A stretch of 64,000 nucleotides of DNA, from positions 6,503,501-6,567,500 of the forward strand of contig NZ_CP009283.1 in the NCBI RefSeq assembly GCF_000758625.1, read 5' to 3'. The DNA is from Paenibacillus sp. FSL R7-0273 (lineage in GTDB: Bacteria > Bacillota > Bacilli > Paenibacillales > Paenibacillaceae). The notes under the pieces were generated by a model. It saw only the letters and a list, made by a program, of their open reading frames with translations, did no database searches and was not told where the DNA came from. Shown in pieces: positions 37,671 to 46,585 of the stretch. Each line of letters begins with the position of its first letter. Position 1 is the first letter of the stretch. The position numbers and the translations under genes were made by a program.

Positions 37671-39344
37671 CTATCCGATAAACTCCATTGGATCTTTAAT
37701 ATATCCGGCAACTTTGAGGGAATCGTATGCCGGCAGCTTTTGCTTCTTGCCCTGAGATACAATTACGCGTAAATCATTTGGCTCTGTCGGTTTTGACTTC
37801 ACTTTCGATTTGCTTCGCGGAATAGACTTATTAGTGGAAGAAGTATTACTCTGCTCCTGTAAAGCAATCTTCAGCGCTTCTTTGTGCAAATCTACGGTAT
37901 CAATTTCATGAAGATGCTTTTGTACTACAGCCTGCGCTGCTTTTAATGCCATGGCTTCTCCTATGCCAACCTCAATCAGCCACACATTAACTTCAGACAC
38001 CGTTTGCTCTTGCAGGTCATATCCAAGCTCCGTCTTTATCACCTCAAGCCGAGCAGCCTTCCGTTTCTCTGCTTCAATTCGATCCAGGTAGTCATCTATA
38101 GATACGCTGTCATATATGTCTGCAAACTTTTGAATTTGATTCTTCTTCCCTGATCGTAGCGCTTCTAGTGCTGGCTTAATCAGCGTAAATCGATCTCTGG
38201 CCACAGAGCGGATAAGTTCCGGTGTAATATGCTTGATCTCCTTGTCCAGCGCACGCCACTGCGTCAGCATAAAGAGCTTAATTGCAATATCCGATATACC
38301 TTGAGATTCCTCAAACATGATATCTATAAACTCAGGTGTTAACTCCACTTTTTTGTCGGTCCACTGGTACTTCCACAACCCCTGCAGAAGCCATTCCCAT
38401 TCCTCATCCTTCTGAAAATGGTGCCAGGTTGCATCACCTTGCCCGCTATTGCGCCGCGCATTCCTGAATTCACCATTTAGGGCAGGCAGTGCCTTATAGG
38501 TACCAACTAGAATGACAGGAAGACCAATCGTATTCACCAGCTGGACGAAGAAGTTCAGCATTTGCGCAGCCCGATCATCCTTCGCTTCCTGCAGATTCTG
38601 AATTTCATCAATGACAAGTACGCCAAGACAATGTACGGCGGCAGCCTGAGCCATAATCGGCAATAATTCATCCGTCGTTTTTGTTGTATTCTTCTTGTAA
38701 TACTTCGTCCCGACTAAACTGTCGACCGCCAATAGAAAATTCAAACATAAACCTCGTATAGATCCATCATGCGGACAGTCCATTTTTAGCCATACAATCT
38801 GATAGGGGGCAGGCATATCCTGACCTTTATACTTTCGATGCAAAATGACTTGCGGATACATCTGGAGAATACGCATCAGACTGCTTGATTTCCCGATTCC
38901 GGATATGCCAACCAGAGCAAAGCCTGCCGATGTCGGTGTGTTCACGGGATAACCATTTGTATGACCTTTTATAATGAGCTCATAAGCGTCTTTACGGGCT
39001 CTGAAGGCATAATTAGGGGTAAGAGGATTTCGGCCTACATAACCATCCCTTATAAGTCTGGAGATACTCTGTTGCAGTTCAAGATGTCTCGATAATGGCC
39101 TGAAGAAATCTCTCGAAATCCGTTGTACACAATGCATTCTTAAGTGGACCGGTAGTTCTCGTTCAGCAACATTGAAACTCGGATTGGATGCCAGCTGCTT
39201 TGCTACAGTCTTGTCGTCCCAAATAGGCGGCAACGCCTCCAAGAGAGGATTATTCCTATAGTCCTCAAGCAGCGGATCTTGATAATCTGCCTCCACAAAA
39301 TGACCACGACTGAAGTGAAATAAGGGAACATCCATCTCGTTCAC
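37671..39344 (-). CDS. tnsC: AAA+ ATPase regulator of transposition TnsC
   Basis: 557 residues (Tn7 TnsC is 555). Walker A GISGIGKS spans residues 146-153, and Walker B LVIDEIQ has D246-E247. Sensor region IGLPVILVGTYKAL follows. It links TnsD or TnsE-marked targets to the TnsAB transposase and mediates target immunity. Its ATG overlaps the tnsB stop by four bases. Confidence 0.96.
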   Translation of the reverse strand: MNEMDVPLFHFSRGHFVEADYQDPLLEDYRNNPLLEALPPIWDDKTVAKQLASNPSFNVAERELPVHLRMHCVQRISRDFFRPLSRHLELQQSISRLIRDGYVGRNPLTPNYAFRARKDAYELIIKGHTNGYPVNTPTSAGFALVGISGIGKSSSLMRILQMYPQVILHRKYKGQDMPAPYQIVWLKMDCPHDGSIRGLCLNFLLAVDSLVGTKYYKKNTTKTTDELLPIMAQAAAVHCLGVLVIDEIQNLQEAKDDRAAQMLNFFVQLVNTIGLPVILVGTYKALPALNGEFRNARRNSGQGDATWHHFQKDEEWEWLLQGLWKYQWTDKKVELTPEFIDIMFEESQGISDIAIKLFMLTQWRALDKEIKHITPELIRSVARDRFTLIKPALEALRSGKKNQIQKFADIYDSVSIDDYLDRIEAEKRKAARLEVIKTELGYDLQEQTVSEVNVWLIEVGIGEAMALKAAQAVVQKHLHEIDTVDLHKEALKIALQEQSNTSSTNKSIPRSKSKVKSKPTEPNDLRVIVSQGKKQKLPAYDSLKVAGYIKDPMEFIG

Positions 39345-41542
39345 TCTTCATCACCGTCTTCCTGCAAATAGGCTTTAATCTTAGAAAGCTTGTCAGCCGG
39401 AGGTATATAGGCTTCTTGCGGTCTTGTTGTCGCATCCCGGTTAATCGGTACTACGTTATCATCCTTCGAGCTCTTTCCTTCAACTGTACGAGATTCAGCT
39501 AGTTGGAAAACCTCCTGTGGCCGATTCAACTGCTTTTCTCCGCTCCGATTTCCCCTGATTCCTTTAACACGCTGGTTACTACTTGTATCACTATTGCGTA
39601 ACGCCTCATTTGTCTTTTTCGTCGCTTGCTCTACAATGGCTTGGGTCTGCGCATCCAAATCAATCTTGGCCAACATATTATTTATCTCGTGATGTCTGCC
39701 ATGATATCGTTCAATCTCCAATAAGTCGTCTACTTCTTCAAATCTCTTGTTAAGATATCGTTCTTCTCGATCAAGTAGCGTGCATACCTCGAACTGTCTT
39801 CCCGCATCCAACCATAAGTAGATTTCATTAGTGGAACGCGGGTCATAGCACACTTTTACACGCCAAGTCTTGCCGACTCTGGCCTTAACGAACCATTGCT
39901 CTCGCATAGCCAAATCGCAGCCATAATGGACACCTTTAAACTGGATTCCAGCTGATGTTACGGTAGCTTCTCCCTGGGGAAGAAGGTTGAGCTTAACAAT
40001 AGCTTCCGGAAGCTTCTTTAAGCGCCCCGTCCGGTTTATTATTCCCCACTGCCATAATTGGTATGGGATCGGCTCAACATTATCTGCTACCATAAATTCA
40101 TTGCGATCATACCAGAGCATACGGTGTTTGTTGTTATGATAAAGAACGTATTGGATCATAATCTGAGTAAACTCTCGTAACGTCAATTTAGCGTCAAGAC
40201 GATAATCCCGTTCGCCGCGTTCTCTGAAGCGTTCCTTGATAGCCCCCGGCATAAATCGAACACTTCTCAAGTTCACCAGACGAAACTGTTGCTCTACAAT
40301 TCCTTTCCAGTCGGCTCTATAAGGTGGCGCATTTTCGACATCCACACCAAGAACGTCAATAAGTCTAGCCGGTTTATCACCCTCAAGCTCACCACGGTCT
40401 GCTGTAAGCTTTTGCGGCAAATGGCTGCTCATCCATTCCTGCTCAGTAATTTCAATGCCGTACTCGGCACAATACCTTACTTTATCAGCTGTTGTATTAG
40501 CTAAAGCCATCATGGCGCCAACCCAGCTAGGGCCTTCCAAACCAATGTATATCCCTGTTATATAGCGGCTAAACACATCGATGACAATGTAAACAATCGG
40601 ACGGCCAATAATCCATTCGCGCTGATATTCGCTAACCAGATAAACATCTGCAACCGTAGCATCAATCTGGAATCTGGAGCCTGGACCGAAGCTCTCAAGA
40701 GTAGAGCTCCCGAGTATTGGACGGTGATTCAGTTCATATCTTTTTTTACCGTGTCGACTTTTAAGTGTATTTTCAAGGTCCTGCTCTTTCTGAAACCAAT
40801 ACTTATATTGGCCAAATGTGGGTAACTTCTCCGGAGGAGGGAGAACGGGAATCAGAGCTTGTCCTTCTTGGCGGTACCCGCTCGCGAAGAATTTCTCCAG
40901 TGTTTTTTGGTAAGCATGTTTTAAAGGAGATTTCTCCTGAGTGTTATAAAATAATTGTATTCCTGATCTCAGTAACTGCTTGGTTTCTTCGTCGATGTTT
41001 ATACCCGCTGGCTCATGTTCAAACTTTCGAGGACGCCCACGTTTGGCCTCGGTAGGAGTACGATCATTGCCGTAACTACCGCAATTGTTATAGTGAGGCA
41101 GCAGCGTATTCTTCATTTTCCCACCTTGCCAATATCTGCGTAAGTAGCGATAAATTGTACTTTTATGAACAGCAGTTCGACCCTGAACCTCTTGGATTTG
41201 AGCGCCTCTGAATTTCTTGTCATAGCAATTTGGTTCATCAAGGACGATATCTTTGATGGTGTCCCATGACTTATCACGGAGTGCCAAATGCTCAGGGGCA
41301 ATATCAGTATCAATTACAGGGACGCTATCATTAATCCAATCCACTTGCCTACAAAGCTTCGATGCAATACCTGCAGCATATTCCGAATAAGCTTTCATAA
41401 CAGGAAAAGCTTTATCATCATCCATTGCAATGCTGTAGAGGTATTCCTCATTTGGGGAAATCCATAGTATTCTCTCAACCTGACGCACATCGGACTCTGG
41501 CAACTGCCATTCGACTACCATATTTTCATAGAGTATCTGCAT
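39341..41542 (-). CDS. tnsB: Transposase TnsB (DDE, RNase H fold)
   Basis: 733 residues. N-terminal helix-turn-helix domains bind the end repeats (residues 100-140 include GRTAVHKSTIYRYLRRYW), and the catalytic triad is D294 (QIDATVAD), D382 (LTADRGE) and E417 (WKGIVEQ). A beta-barrel and TnsC-interacting tail follow. TnsB cleaves and joins the 3' ends. Starts three bases after tnsA. Confidence 0.97.
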   Translation of the reverse strand: MQILYENMVVEWQLPESDVRQVERILWISPNEEYLYSIAMDDDKAFPVMKAYSEYAAGIASKLCRQVDWINDSVPVIDTDIAPEHLALRDKSWDTIKDIVLDEPNCYDKKFRGAQIQEVQGRTAVHKSTIYRYLRRYWQGGKMKNTLLPHYNNCGSYGNDRTPTEAKRGRPRKFEHEPAGINIDEETKQLLRSGIQLFYNTQEKSPLKHAYQKTLEKFFASGYRQEGQALIPVLPPPEKLPTFGQYKYWFQKEQDLENTLKSRHGKKRYELNHRPILGSSTLESFGPGSRFQIDATVADVYLVSEYQREWIIGRPIVYIVIDVFSRYITGIYIGLEGPSWVGAMMALANTTADKVRYCAEYGIEITEQEWMSSHLPQKLTADRGELEGDKPARLIDVLGVDVENAPPYRADWKGIVEQQFRLVNLRSVRFMPGAIKERFRERGERDYRLDAKLTLREFTQIMIQYVLYHNNKHRMLWYDRNEFMVADNVEPIPYQLWQWGIINRTGRLKKLPEAIVKLNLLPQGEATVTSAGIQFKGVHYGCDLAMREQWFVKARVGKTWRVKVCYDPRSTNEIYLWLDAGRQFEVCTLLDREERYLNKRFEEVDDLLEIERYHGRHHEINNMLAKIDLDAQTQAIVEQATKKTNEALRNSDTSSNQRVKGIRGNRSGEKQLNRPQEVFQLAESRTVEGKSSKDDNVVPINRDATTRPQEAYIPPADKLSKIKAYLQEDGDEE

Positions 41543-41545
41543 ATC

Positions 41546-42370
41546 TCAGCCGCCTTTCGCCAATAAGCCATCTGCTCCAGTGATATGAAACCCATTAGCA
41601 CTATTCGATGGATTAATCTTCTCATTCATATTTACAGACCAGATTCTCCGGGCTACAAAATGTCTAAACATAGCCAGGGCTGTCCCGGCTTCTAACCCCA
41701 TTTGTTCATCGCATGCGAGACACGCTTTAGCTATTGCAGTCCCTGATTGTATTAAAGCAGCGAGTGAACGCTCCAAGCTCTGGACAGCAAAGATCCCAAG
41801 TTTCTCGACATCCTCATTGTGATACTCTTTATGAATCCATTCGACATTGCGGATTAACGTATAAGGCAAATCACGCTCAGTCACAACTCCCCAATCTACC
41901 TGATGTGACTCCCAGTATATTCGTTCAATCTCAAATTTCTCTAATATGCGTTCATTCTCCAACTCTTTAGCAGGCTTAACCGTCCTCGCATATTCCTTAT
42001 CTTTATATGTAATTACAAAGTCTGTAGTCATGACGATATCCATGCCAGTTCTAGGGTCTTTGGGATGTGCGATACCAAGCTTGTCAGCAATCAGCTTCGT
42101 CTCTTCAAGCGGGAGGAGGGGATATTGCTCACGGATGTCTGTTACTCCATCGGCATAATCTAGGGCATAGAAATAATCGCGTTCCAAATCGGACAAGAAG
42201 GTGTGTTGTCTGCCTGTGGTCCAGCCGACACCCCGAGTCGATCTGCCTGTTGATGGCACATCCTGTACTCGCAGCCACGGAAGATAATCGGCTCCCGTTC
42301 CTTGTCCTCTGCCTTCTTTGATAAACCTATCAATCTTCGCGTCCGTAATTTCACGTTTTCTTTTGGCCAA
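41546..42370 (-). CDS. tnsA: Endonuclease TnsA
   Basis: 274 residues (Tn7 TnsA is 273). Catalytic residues align with Tn7: E63 in DLERDYF, D117 in TTDFVIT and K132 in ARTVKPAKEL. TnsA cuts the 5' ends, giving cut-and-paste transposition with TnsB. Starts at TTG 42370, eight bases after AAGGAGGTG. A terminator-like hairpin lies just before this ribosome binding site. First gene of tnsABCDE. Confidence 0.96.
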   Translation of the reverse strand: MAKRKREITDAKIDRFIKEGRGQGTGADYLPWLRVQDVPSTGRSTRGVGWTTGRQHTFLSDLERDYFYALDYADGVTDIREQYPLLPLEETKLIADKLGIAHPKDPRTGMDIVMTTDFVITYKDKEYARTVKPAKELENERILEKFEIERIYWESHQVDWGVVTERDLPYTLIRNVEWIHKEYHNEDVEKLGIFAVQSLERSLAALIQSGTAIAKACLACDEQMGLEAGTALAMFRHFVARRIWSVNMNEKINPSNSANGFHITGADGLLAKGG

Positions 42371-42392
42371 GATGACAACACCTCCTTAAAAG

Positions 42393-42419
42393 AAAACAGG
42401 GCTACCCGAAGGCAGCCCC
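42393..42419 (-). terminator. Terminator/attenuator directly before tnsA
   Basis: On the minus strand GGGCTGCC-TTCG-GGTAGCCC forms an 8-bp stem with a stable UUCG loop (one G-U pair), followed by TGTTTTCTTTT and then the tnsA ribosome binding site. It would stop transcription from glmS or from the transposon end just before the tns operon. Confidence 0.8.
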
Positions 42420-42500
42420 GTTTGGAGTCATGATGTTATTCTGGATGTAGGTTCTGTAGACAGTAGAAGAGCTCCTAATAGCAGTATGGCCAATTACGTC

Positions 42501-42610
42501 AGTCTAATACTTTATTTTCCCAGTCTACAACTTTATTTTCTCAGTCTAATACTTTATTTTCCGAGTCTAATACTTTATTTTTCAGTCTAACACTTTATTT
42601 TCTTCTAACA
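42501..42610. repeat. Right transposon end with five TnsB-type sites
   Basis: Five 19-bp repeats AGTCTAATACTTTATTTTC (with small changes) start at 42501, 42522, 42543, 42564 and 42584, so spaced 21, 21, 21 and 20 bases. Tn7 has four overlapping sites in its right end. The terminus reads TGTTAGAAG inward from 42610. A promoter for tns genes may lie in or next to this array and be repressed by TnsB, as in Tn7. Confidence 0.92.
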
Positions 42611-42615
42611 ATAAC
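42611..42615. repeat. Right 5-bp target site duplication (ATAAC)
   Basis: ATAAC next to the right terminus and 19 bases after the glmS stop; same as at 24156-24160. Confidence 0.93.
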
Positions 42616-42634
42616 TTCAAAAGCAGCCCTACAA

Positions 42635-44467
42635 TTACTCCACAGTAACACTCTTAGCCAGGTTTCTTGGCTTATCAACGTCATGACCCAGAGCCAGGGA
42701 AGCATAGTAAGCCAGCAGTTGGGTTACAACTACCGACAGAGCGGAAGTCAGCAACGGCAGGGTCTTTGGAATAACGAAGGCCTGGTCAACGGATTTCAGC
42801 AGGTCGGTTACGTGCTCCTGGTGAGTGATCGCCAGTACGTCTGCGCCGCGGGCTTTCACTTCCTTGATGTTGCTCACAGTCTTTTCGAGTACGGCTTCTT
42901 GAGTCGCCAAGGCGATAACCGGAACGCCGTCTTCGATAAGAGCCAGTGTACCGTGCTTCAGCTCACCTGCAGCATAAGCTTCAGAGTGAATGTAGGAGAT
43001 TTCTTTCAGCTTCAGCGAGCCTTCTTGAGCTACAGCGTAGTCTACGCCGCGGCCGATGAAGAACAGGTGCTTGTGGCTGGAGATTTGCTCTGCATAAGTT
43101 TTGATGGCATCCTTCTGAGCCAGGATTTCTTCAACCTGTTCAGGCAGGGTGTTCATGGCAGCCAGAATTTCAGCAACCTGTGCATCGGTCTGGGTTCCGC
43201 GTACTTCAGCCATGTACAGGCCAAGCAGGGTGAACGCAATAATCTGCGAAGTGTAAGCTTTCGTCGATGCTACAGCAATTTCCGGACCAGCCAGAGTAAC
43301 CAGTACATCGTTAGCTTCACGGGCAATGGAGCTGCCTACTACGTTAGTGATCGCCAGTACGTGTGCACCATTAGCCTGACCTTCACGAAGGGCAGCCAGG
43401 GTATCCGCAGTTTCACCGGATTGGCTGACTACGATAACCAGTGTTTCCGGTGTTACGATCGGTGAACGGTAACGGTATTCGGAAGCAATATCATTCTCAA
43501 CCGGAATACGAACCAGGGACTCAATCAGACCGCGGCCAACCAGACCCGCGTTGTATGCAGTACCGCAAGCAACGATCTGGATGTTACGGATGTTCTTGAT
43601 CTGCTCAGGAGTCAGGTTGAGTTCCGGCAGGATAACTTTCGTGCCTTCGGCGTTGATGCGTCCGCGCATAGTATCACGGTAAGCCTTAGGCTGCTCGTGG
43701 ATTTCTTTCAGCATGAAGTGCTCGTATCCGCCTTTTTCTGCGGTAACTGCATCCCAATCGACAGTAATCATTTCCCGAGAAATAAAGTTGCCTTCAATCG
43801 TCATCAGTTCGACAGCATCTCTTGTCAGTACAGCCATTTCGCCGTCGTTCAAAATATATACGTTACGGGTATATTCCAGCAGTGCCGGAATGTCCGACCC
43901 GATAAAGTTTTCACCTTCGCCAAGACCGATAATCAGCGGGCTCGCCTGACGTACAGCAACCAGTTTATCCGGCTCATGCTCAGTCAGAACGCCCAGGGCA
44001 AATGCACCGCGCATATGGGTGATTGCCTTCTGAACAGCCTTAACGATATCTCCTTCATATTCACGGGCAATCAGGTGGGAAATAACCTCTGTATCCGTCT
44101 CGGAAGTGAAGTGGCATCCGCCGGCAATCAGCTCTTCTTTGAGTTCCAGGTAGTTTTCGACAATCCCGTTGTGTACAACCGAGAATTTCTGGCTGTTATC
44201 TGTGTGCGGGTGGGAGTTCTCGTCGGATGGTTTACCGTGAGTCGCCCAGCGGGTGTGTCCGATACCGGCACTGCCCGTCAGCGGAGTTGTTTCAAGTCTG
44301 GATTCCAGGTTAGCCATACGGCCCTTTGCCTTAACAACCTGCAAGCCTTCCTTCGTGAAAACAGCAATACCTGCTGAATCATAACCACGGTACTCCAGCT
44401 TTTTAAGTCCTTCTACCAGGATCCCCTGCGAATTCTGATTACCAATATATCCTACAATACCACACAT
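42635..44467 (-). CDS. glmS: Glutamine-fructose-6-phosphate aminotransferase
   Basis: 610 residues from ATG 44467. The mature N-terminus must be the Cys of MCGIVGYIGN, so the longer frame to 44551 is not used. Domains: glutamine amidotransferase (1-240, with GHTRWATHG) and two SIS isomerase domains (VACGTAYNAGLVG, VVSQSGETADTLAA; C-terminal LAKSVTVE). It makes glucosamine-6-phosphate for the cell wall. GGAGG precedes ATG. The 3' end is the TnsD recognition site attTn7, and a ribozyme lies in the leader. Confidence 0.98.
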   Translation of the reverse strand: MCGIVGYIGNQNSQGILVEGLKKLEYRGYDSAGIAVFTKEGLQVVKAKGRMANLESRLETTPLTGSAGIGHTRWATHGKPSDENSHPHTDNSQKFSVVHNGIVENYLELKEELIAGGCHFTSETDTEVISHLIAREYEGDIVKAVQKAITHMRGAFALGVLTEHEPDKLVAVRQASPLIIGLGEGENFIGSDIPALLEYTRNVYILNDGEMAVLTRDAVELMTIEGNFISREMITVDWDAVTAEKGGYEHFMLKEIHEQPKAYRDTMRGRINAEGTKVILPELNLTPEQIKNIRNIQIVACGTAYNAGLVGRGLIESLVRIPVENDIASEYRYRSPIVTPETLVIVVSQSGETADTLAALREGQANGAHVLAITNVVGSSIAREANDVLVTLAGPEIAVASTKAYTSQIIAFTLLGLYMAEVRGTQTDAQVAEILAAMNTLPEQVEEILAQKDAIKTYAEQISSHKHLFFIGRGVDYAVAQEGSLKLKEISYIHSEAYAAGELKHGTLALIEDGVPVIALATQEAVLEKTVSNIKEVKARGADVLAITHQEHVTDLLKSVDQAFVIPKTLPLLTSALSVVVTQLLAYYASLALGHDVDKPRNLAKSVTVE

Positions 44468-44689
44468 TATAAAATTCCTCCGTCCAATGATTGTAATGTG
44501 GGCGGCATAAGGAAATAGACGTGCCGTGCGGCAAGTGTAGAGAAAAAGCATTATTCTGTTGTCAAATCTGTCACCTGTAAAATGACATCCACAGTCTTCT
44601 TCTCTGCCGCAGCAGGACGTACGTATTTTCCGTTAGCGCATACCCATGAATGATTAAAATCTTCGTACACCCATACAAGCGTTGTGTGA

Positions 44690-44885
44690 AAGGTCGCCCT
44701 AACATTTTCCGCTTATATTTACGGCTCTGGTGTATCACCGGGAGGTCCCCGCCGAACATTTCGAACACCTCCACCTCGTCAGCTTACATCTGCCGTGATC
44801 CGTTCCAGCCTGCCGCCAATCCGGCTACTGCAGCTGTCCCTTCTCCCCCGCGCAAGATCAAGCTCTGGCGCTTGCTGTTGCTGTT
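44690..44885 (-). ncRNA. glmS ribozyme (self-cleaving riboswitch)
   Basis: On the minus strand the conserved parts are all present: cleavage-site core A|GCGCCAGAGCTTG (cut between 44872 and 44871), GCTGACGAGGTGGAGGT, TTCGAAATGTTCGGCGGGGA and CCTCCCGGT. Glucosamine-6-phosphate acts as cofactor for self-cleavage, which destabilises glmS mRNA. It ends some 220 bases before the glmS start. Exact 3' limit is approximate. Confidence 0.93.
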
Positions 44886-45015
44886 TACCTCACGATCCCC
44901 GCTTTCCTTCTTGAATGACACTTCATCATTATATGCACCTTACATCACTTTTGGCAATGAAATAATGTTTGAAAGCTTTGGAATTTGCTTGAAAATGATG
45001 TCACATTAGCTGAAA

Positions 45016-45051
45016 AGCCGATGATCGAAGCACAAACTCCAATCACCGGCT
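45016..45051 (-). terminator. Rho-independent terminator after glmM
   Basis: AGCCGGTGAT ... ATCATCGGCT forms a 10-bp stem (one G-U pair) followed by TTTTC, about 27 bases past the glmM stop. It separates glmM from the glmS leader. Confidence 0.75.
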
Positions 45052-45077
45052 CTGCCCGCTAATGATTTTACAATATA

Positions 45078-46418
45078 TTAAACCAGTTCGCGCTGAACAA
45101 CCTCAACAATCTGTCCTACGAACAGATCCAGCTCAGCCTTATCCGGACCTTCTGCCATAACACGGATCAAAGGCTCCGTACCGGAAGGACGTACCAGCAC
45201 ACGGCCGTTATCCCCAAGCTTGCTTTCTACCTCCAGAATAGCAGCTTCAATTGCCGGGTTATTCGGGTAGTTTGTTTTGTCCTGCACCCGTACATTTACA
45301 AGCACCTGAGGATACTTGGTCATCATCGACTTCAGCACGCTGAGCTTTTTGCCTTCGGCCTTTAATGTATCCACAAGCTGGATCGCGGTCAGAATTCCGT
45401 CACCGGTTGTATTATAATCCAGGAAAATAACGTGGCCGGACTGCTCTCCGCCCAGGTTATAGCCGCCGCGGCGCATTTCTTCCATCACATAGCGGTCACC
45501 GACAGCCGTCTTGGCTGTATTCAGTGCCAGCTTCTCGGTAGCTTTGTAGAAGCCGATGTTGCTCATTACGGTAGACACAATCGTGGCATCCTTCAGCTTG
45601 CCGGCACGGTTCATCGCATCTCCGCAGATGCAGAGAATGAAGTCACCGTCCACTTCTTCGCCTGTTTCATCGATAGCAATCAGACGATCGGCATCACCGT
45701 CAAAAGCAAGTCCCAGATCCGCACCGTGACGCAGCACCTCATCGCGCAGCTTCTCCGGATGTGTCGAGCCGTATCCGTCATTAATGTTGAGACCGTCAGG
45801 CTCCGCGCCGATCGCAATGACTTCGGCTCCAAGCTCTCTGAACAGGCGCGGTGCCAGCTCATAGGCTGATCCGTGCGCACAGTCAAGTACGATCTTAATG
45901 CCTTCAAAACGGTTAGTGATCGTGGTCTTCAGGTACTCCAGATACAAATATTTCGCATCGTTATCGACGGTCAGCTTGCCAAGACCGGCACCCACAGGAC
46001 GCGGAAGCTCATCCTTCTCGGCATCCATCAGCTCTTCAATGCGCAGCTCGGTTTCATCCGTCAGCTTAAAGCCGTCTCCGCCAAAAAACTTAATGCCATT
46101 GTCTTCCACAGGATTATGGGAAGCGGAGATCATAACGCCCGCATCCGCCTTGAGCAATCTGGTGATATATGCTACAGCAGGTGTGCTGACAACACCGATC
46201 CGGATAACCTCCGCACCGATAGACAACAGCCCGGCTACGAGTGCTGATTCCAGCAGCGGTCCGGAGATCCGGGTGTCCATGCCGATAACCACTTTCGGCT
46301 TTTCTACGTTTCCAGCCAGGACATATCCGCCGCAGCGGCCAATGCTGTAGGCCATTTCTGCTGTTAATTCACGGTTGGCGACCCCGCGCACACCGTCAGT
46401 TCCAAAATACTTACCCAT
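45078..46418 (-). CDS. glmM: Phosphoglucosamine mutase
   Basis: 446 residues. Active-site phosphoserine loop [11 protein letters not shown] near residue 100, metal-binding DGDADR near 240, and C-terminal phosphate-binding [12 protein letters not shown]. Converts glucosamine-6-phosphate to glucosamine-1-phosphate. It lies in the conserved cdaA-cdaR-glmM order; in Bacillus and others GlmM binds and inhibits CdaA. Confidence 0.98.
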   Translation of the reverse strand: MGKYFGTDGVRGVANRELTAEMAYSIGRCGGYVLAGNVEKPKVVIGMDTRISGPLLESALVAGLLSIGAEVIRIGVVSTPAVAYITRLLKADAGVMISASHNPVEDNGIKFFGGDGFKLTDETELRIEELMDAEKDELPRPVGAGLGKLTVDNDAKYLYLEYLKTTITNRFEGIKIVLDCAHGSAYELAPRLFRELGAEVIAIGAEPDGLNINDGYGSTHPEKLRDEVLRHGADLGLAFDGDADRLIAIDETGEEVDGDFILCICGDAMNRAGKLKDATIVSTVMSNIGFYKATEKLALNTAKTAVGDRYVMEEMRRGGYNLGGEQSGHVIFLDYNTTGDGILTAIQLVDTLKAEGKKLSVLKSMMTKYPQVLVNVRVQDKTNYPNNPAIEAAILEVESKLGDNGRVLVRPSGTEPLIRVMAEGPDKAELDLFVGQIVEVVQRELV

Positions 46419-46585
46419 CTCTTTTCTCCTTTTAGTACGCTACATTGTTGAATGTAAACTTAAGAATGTTATGTACGAAGCCCTTTTCTTAAGTTCATCT
46501 TATAGCTTAATGAATTATTGTATGAGAACATTCGGAATCATGTAACTAAACTGCCCTACACATAGACGCTATCCCGAACAAAAAG

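Larger units (their letters stand above)
24161..42610 (-). mobile_element. Complete Tn7-like transposon in attTn7 (TnsABCDE, 18,450 bp)
   Basis: The element is bounded by inverted termini TGTTCGAAGAAAATAAAG (left) and TGTTAGAAGAAAATAAAG (right, reverse strand), with ATAAC duplicated on both sides. The right end lies 24 bases after the glmS stop, as for Tn7. Contents from right to left: tnsA, tnsB, tnsC, tnsD, tnsE; degenerate methyltransferase-specificity fusion; hsdM, hsdS, hsdR; HEPN-like gene; AAA ATPase gene. All catalytic residues checked in TnsA and TnsB are present and no frameshift is seen, so the element may be active. The cargo is more AT-rich than the host. The tns side faces glmS, the fixed orientation of Tn7. 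Confidence 0.96.

Noticed and set aside
42501..42602. Five evenly spaced repeats resembling a small CRISPR array
   Set aside because: The 19-bp repeats are separated by only 1-2 bases, so there are no spacers, and related copies occur inverted at the other transposon end. They are TnsB sites.
44468..44551. N-terminal extension of GlmS to 44551
   Set aside because: The catalytic cysteine must be residue 2 so that it becomes N-terminal after Met removal, which fixes the start at 44467.
44571..44774. Minus-strand open frame beginning MEVFEMFGGDLPV in the glmS leader
   Set aside because: It is translated from the glmS ribozyme core; the sequence is constrained by RNA structure, not by coding.
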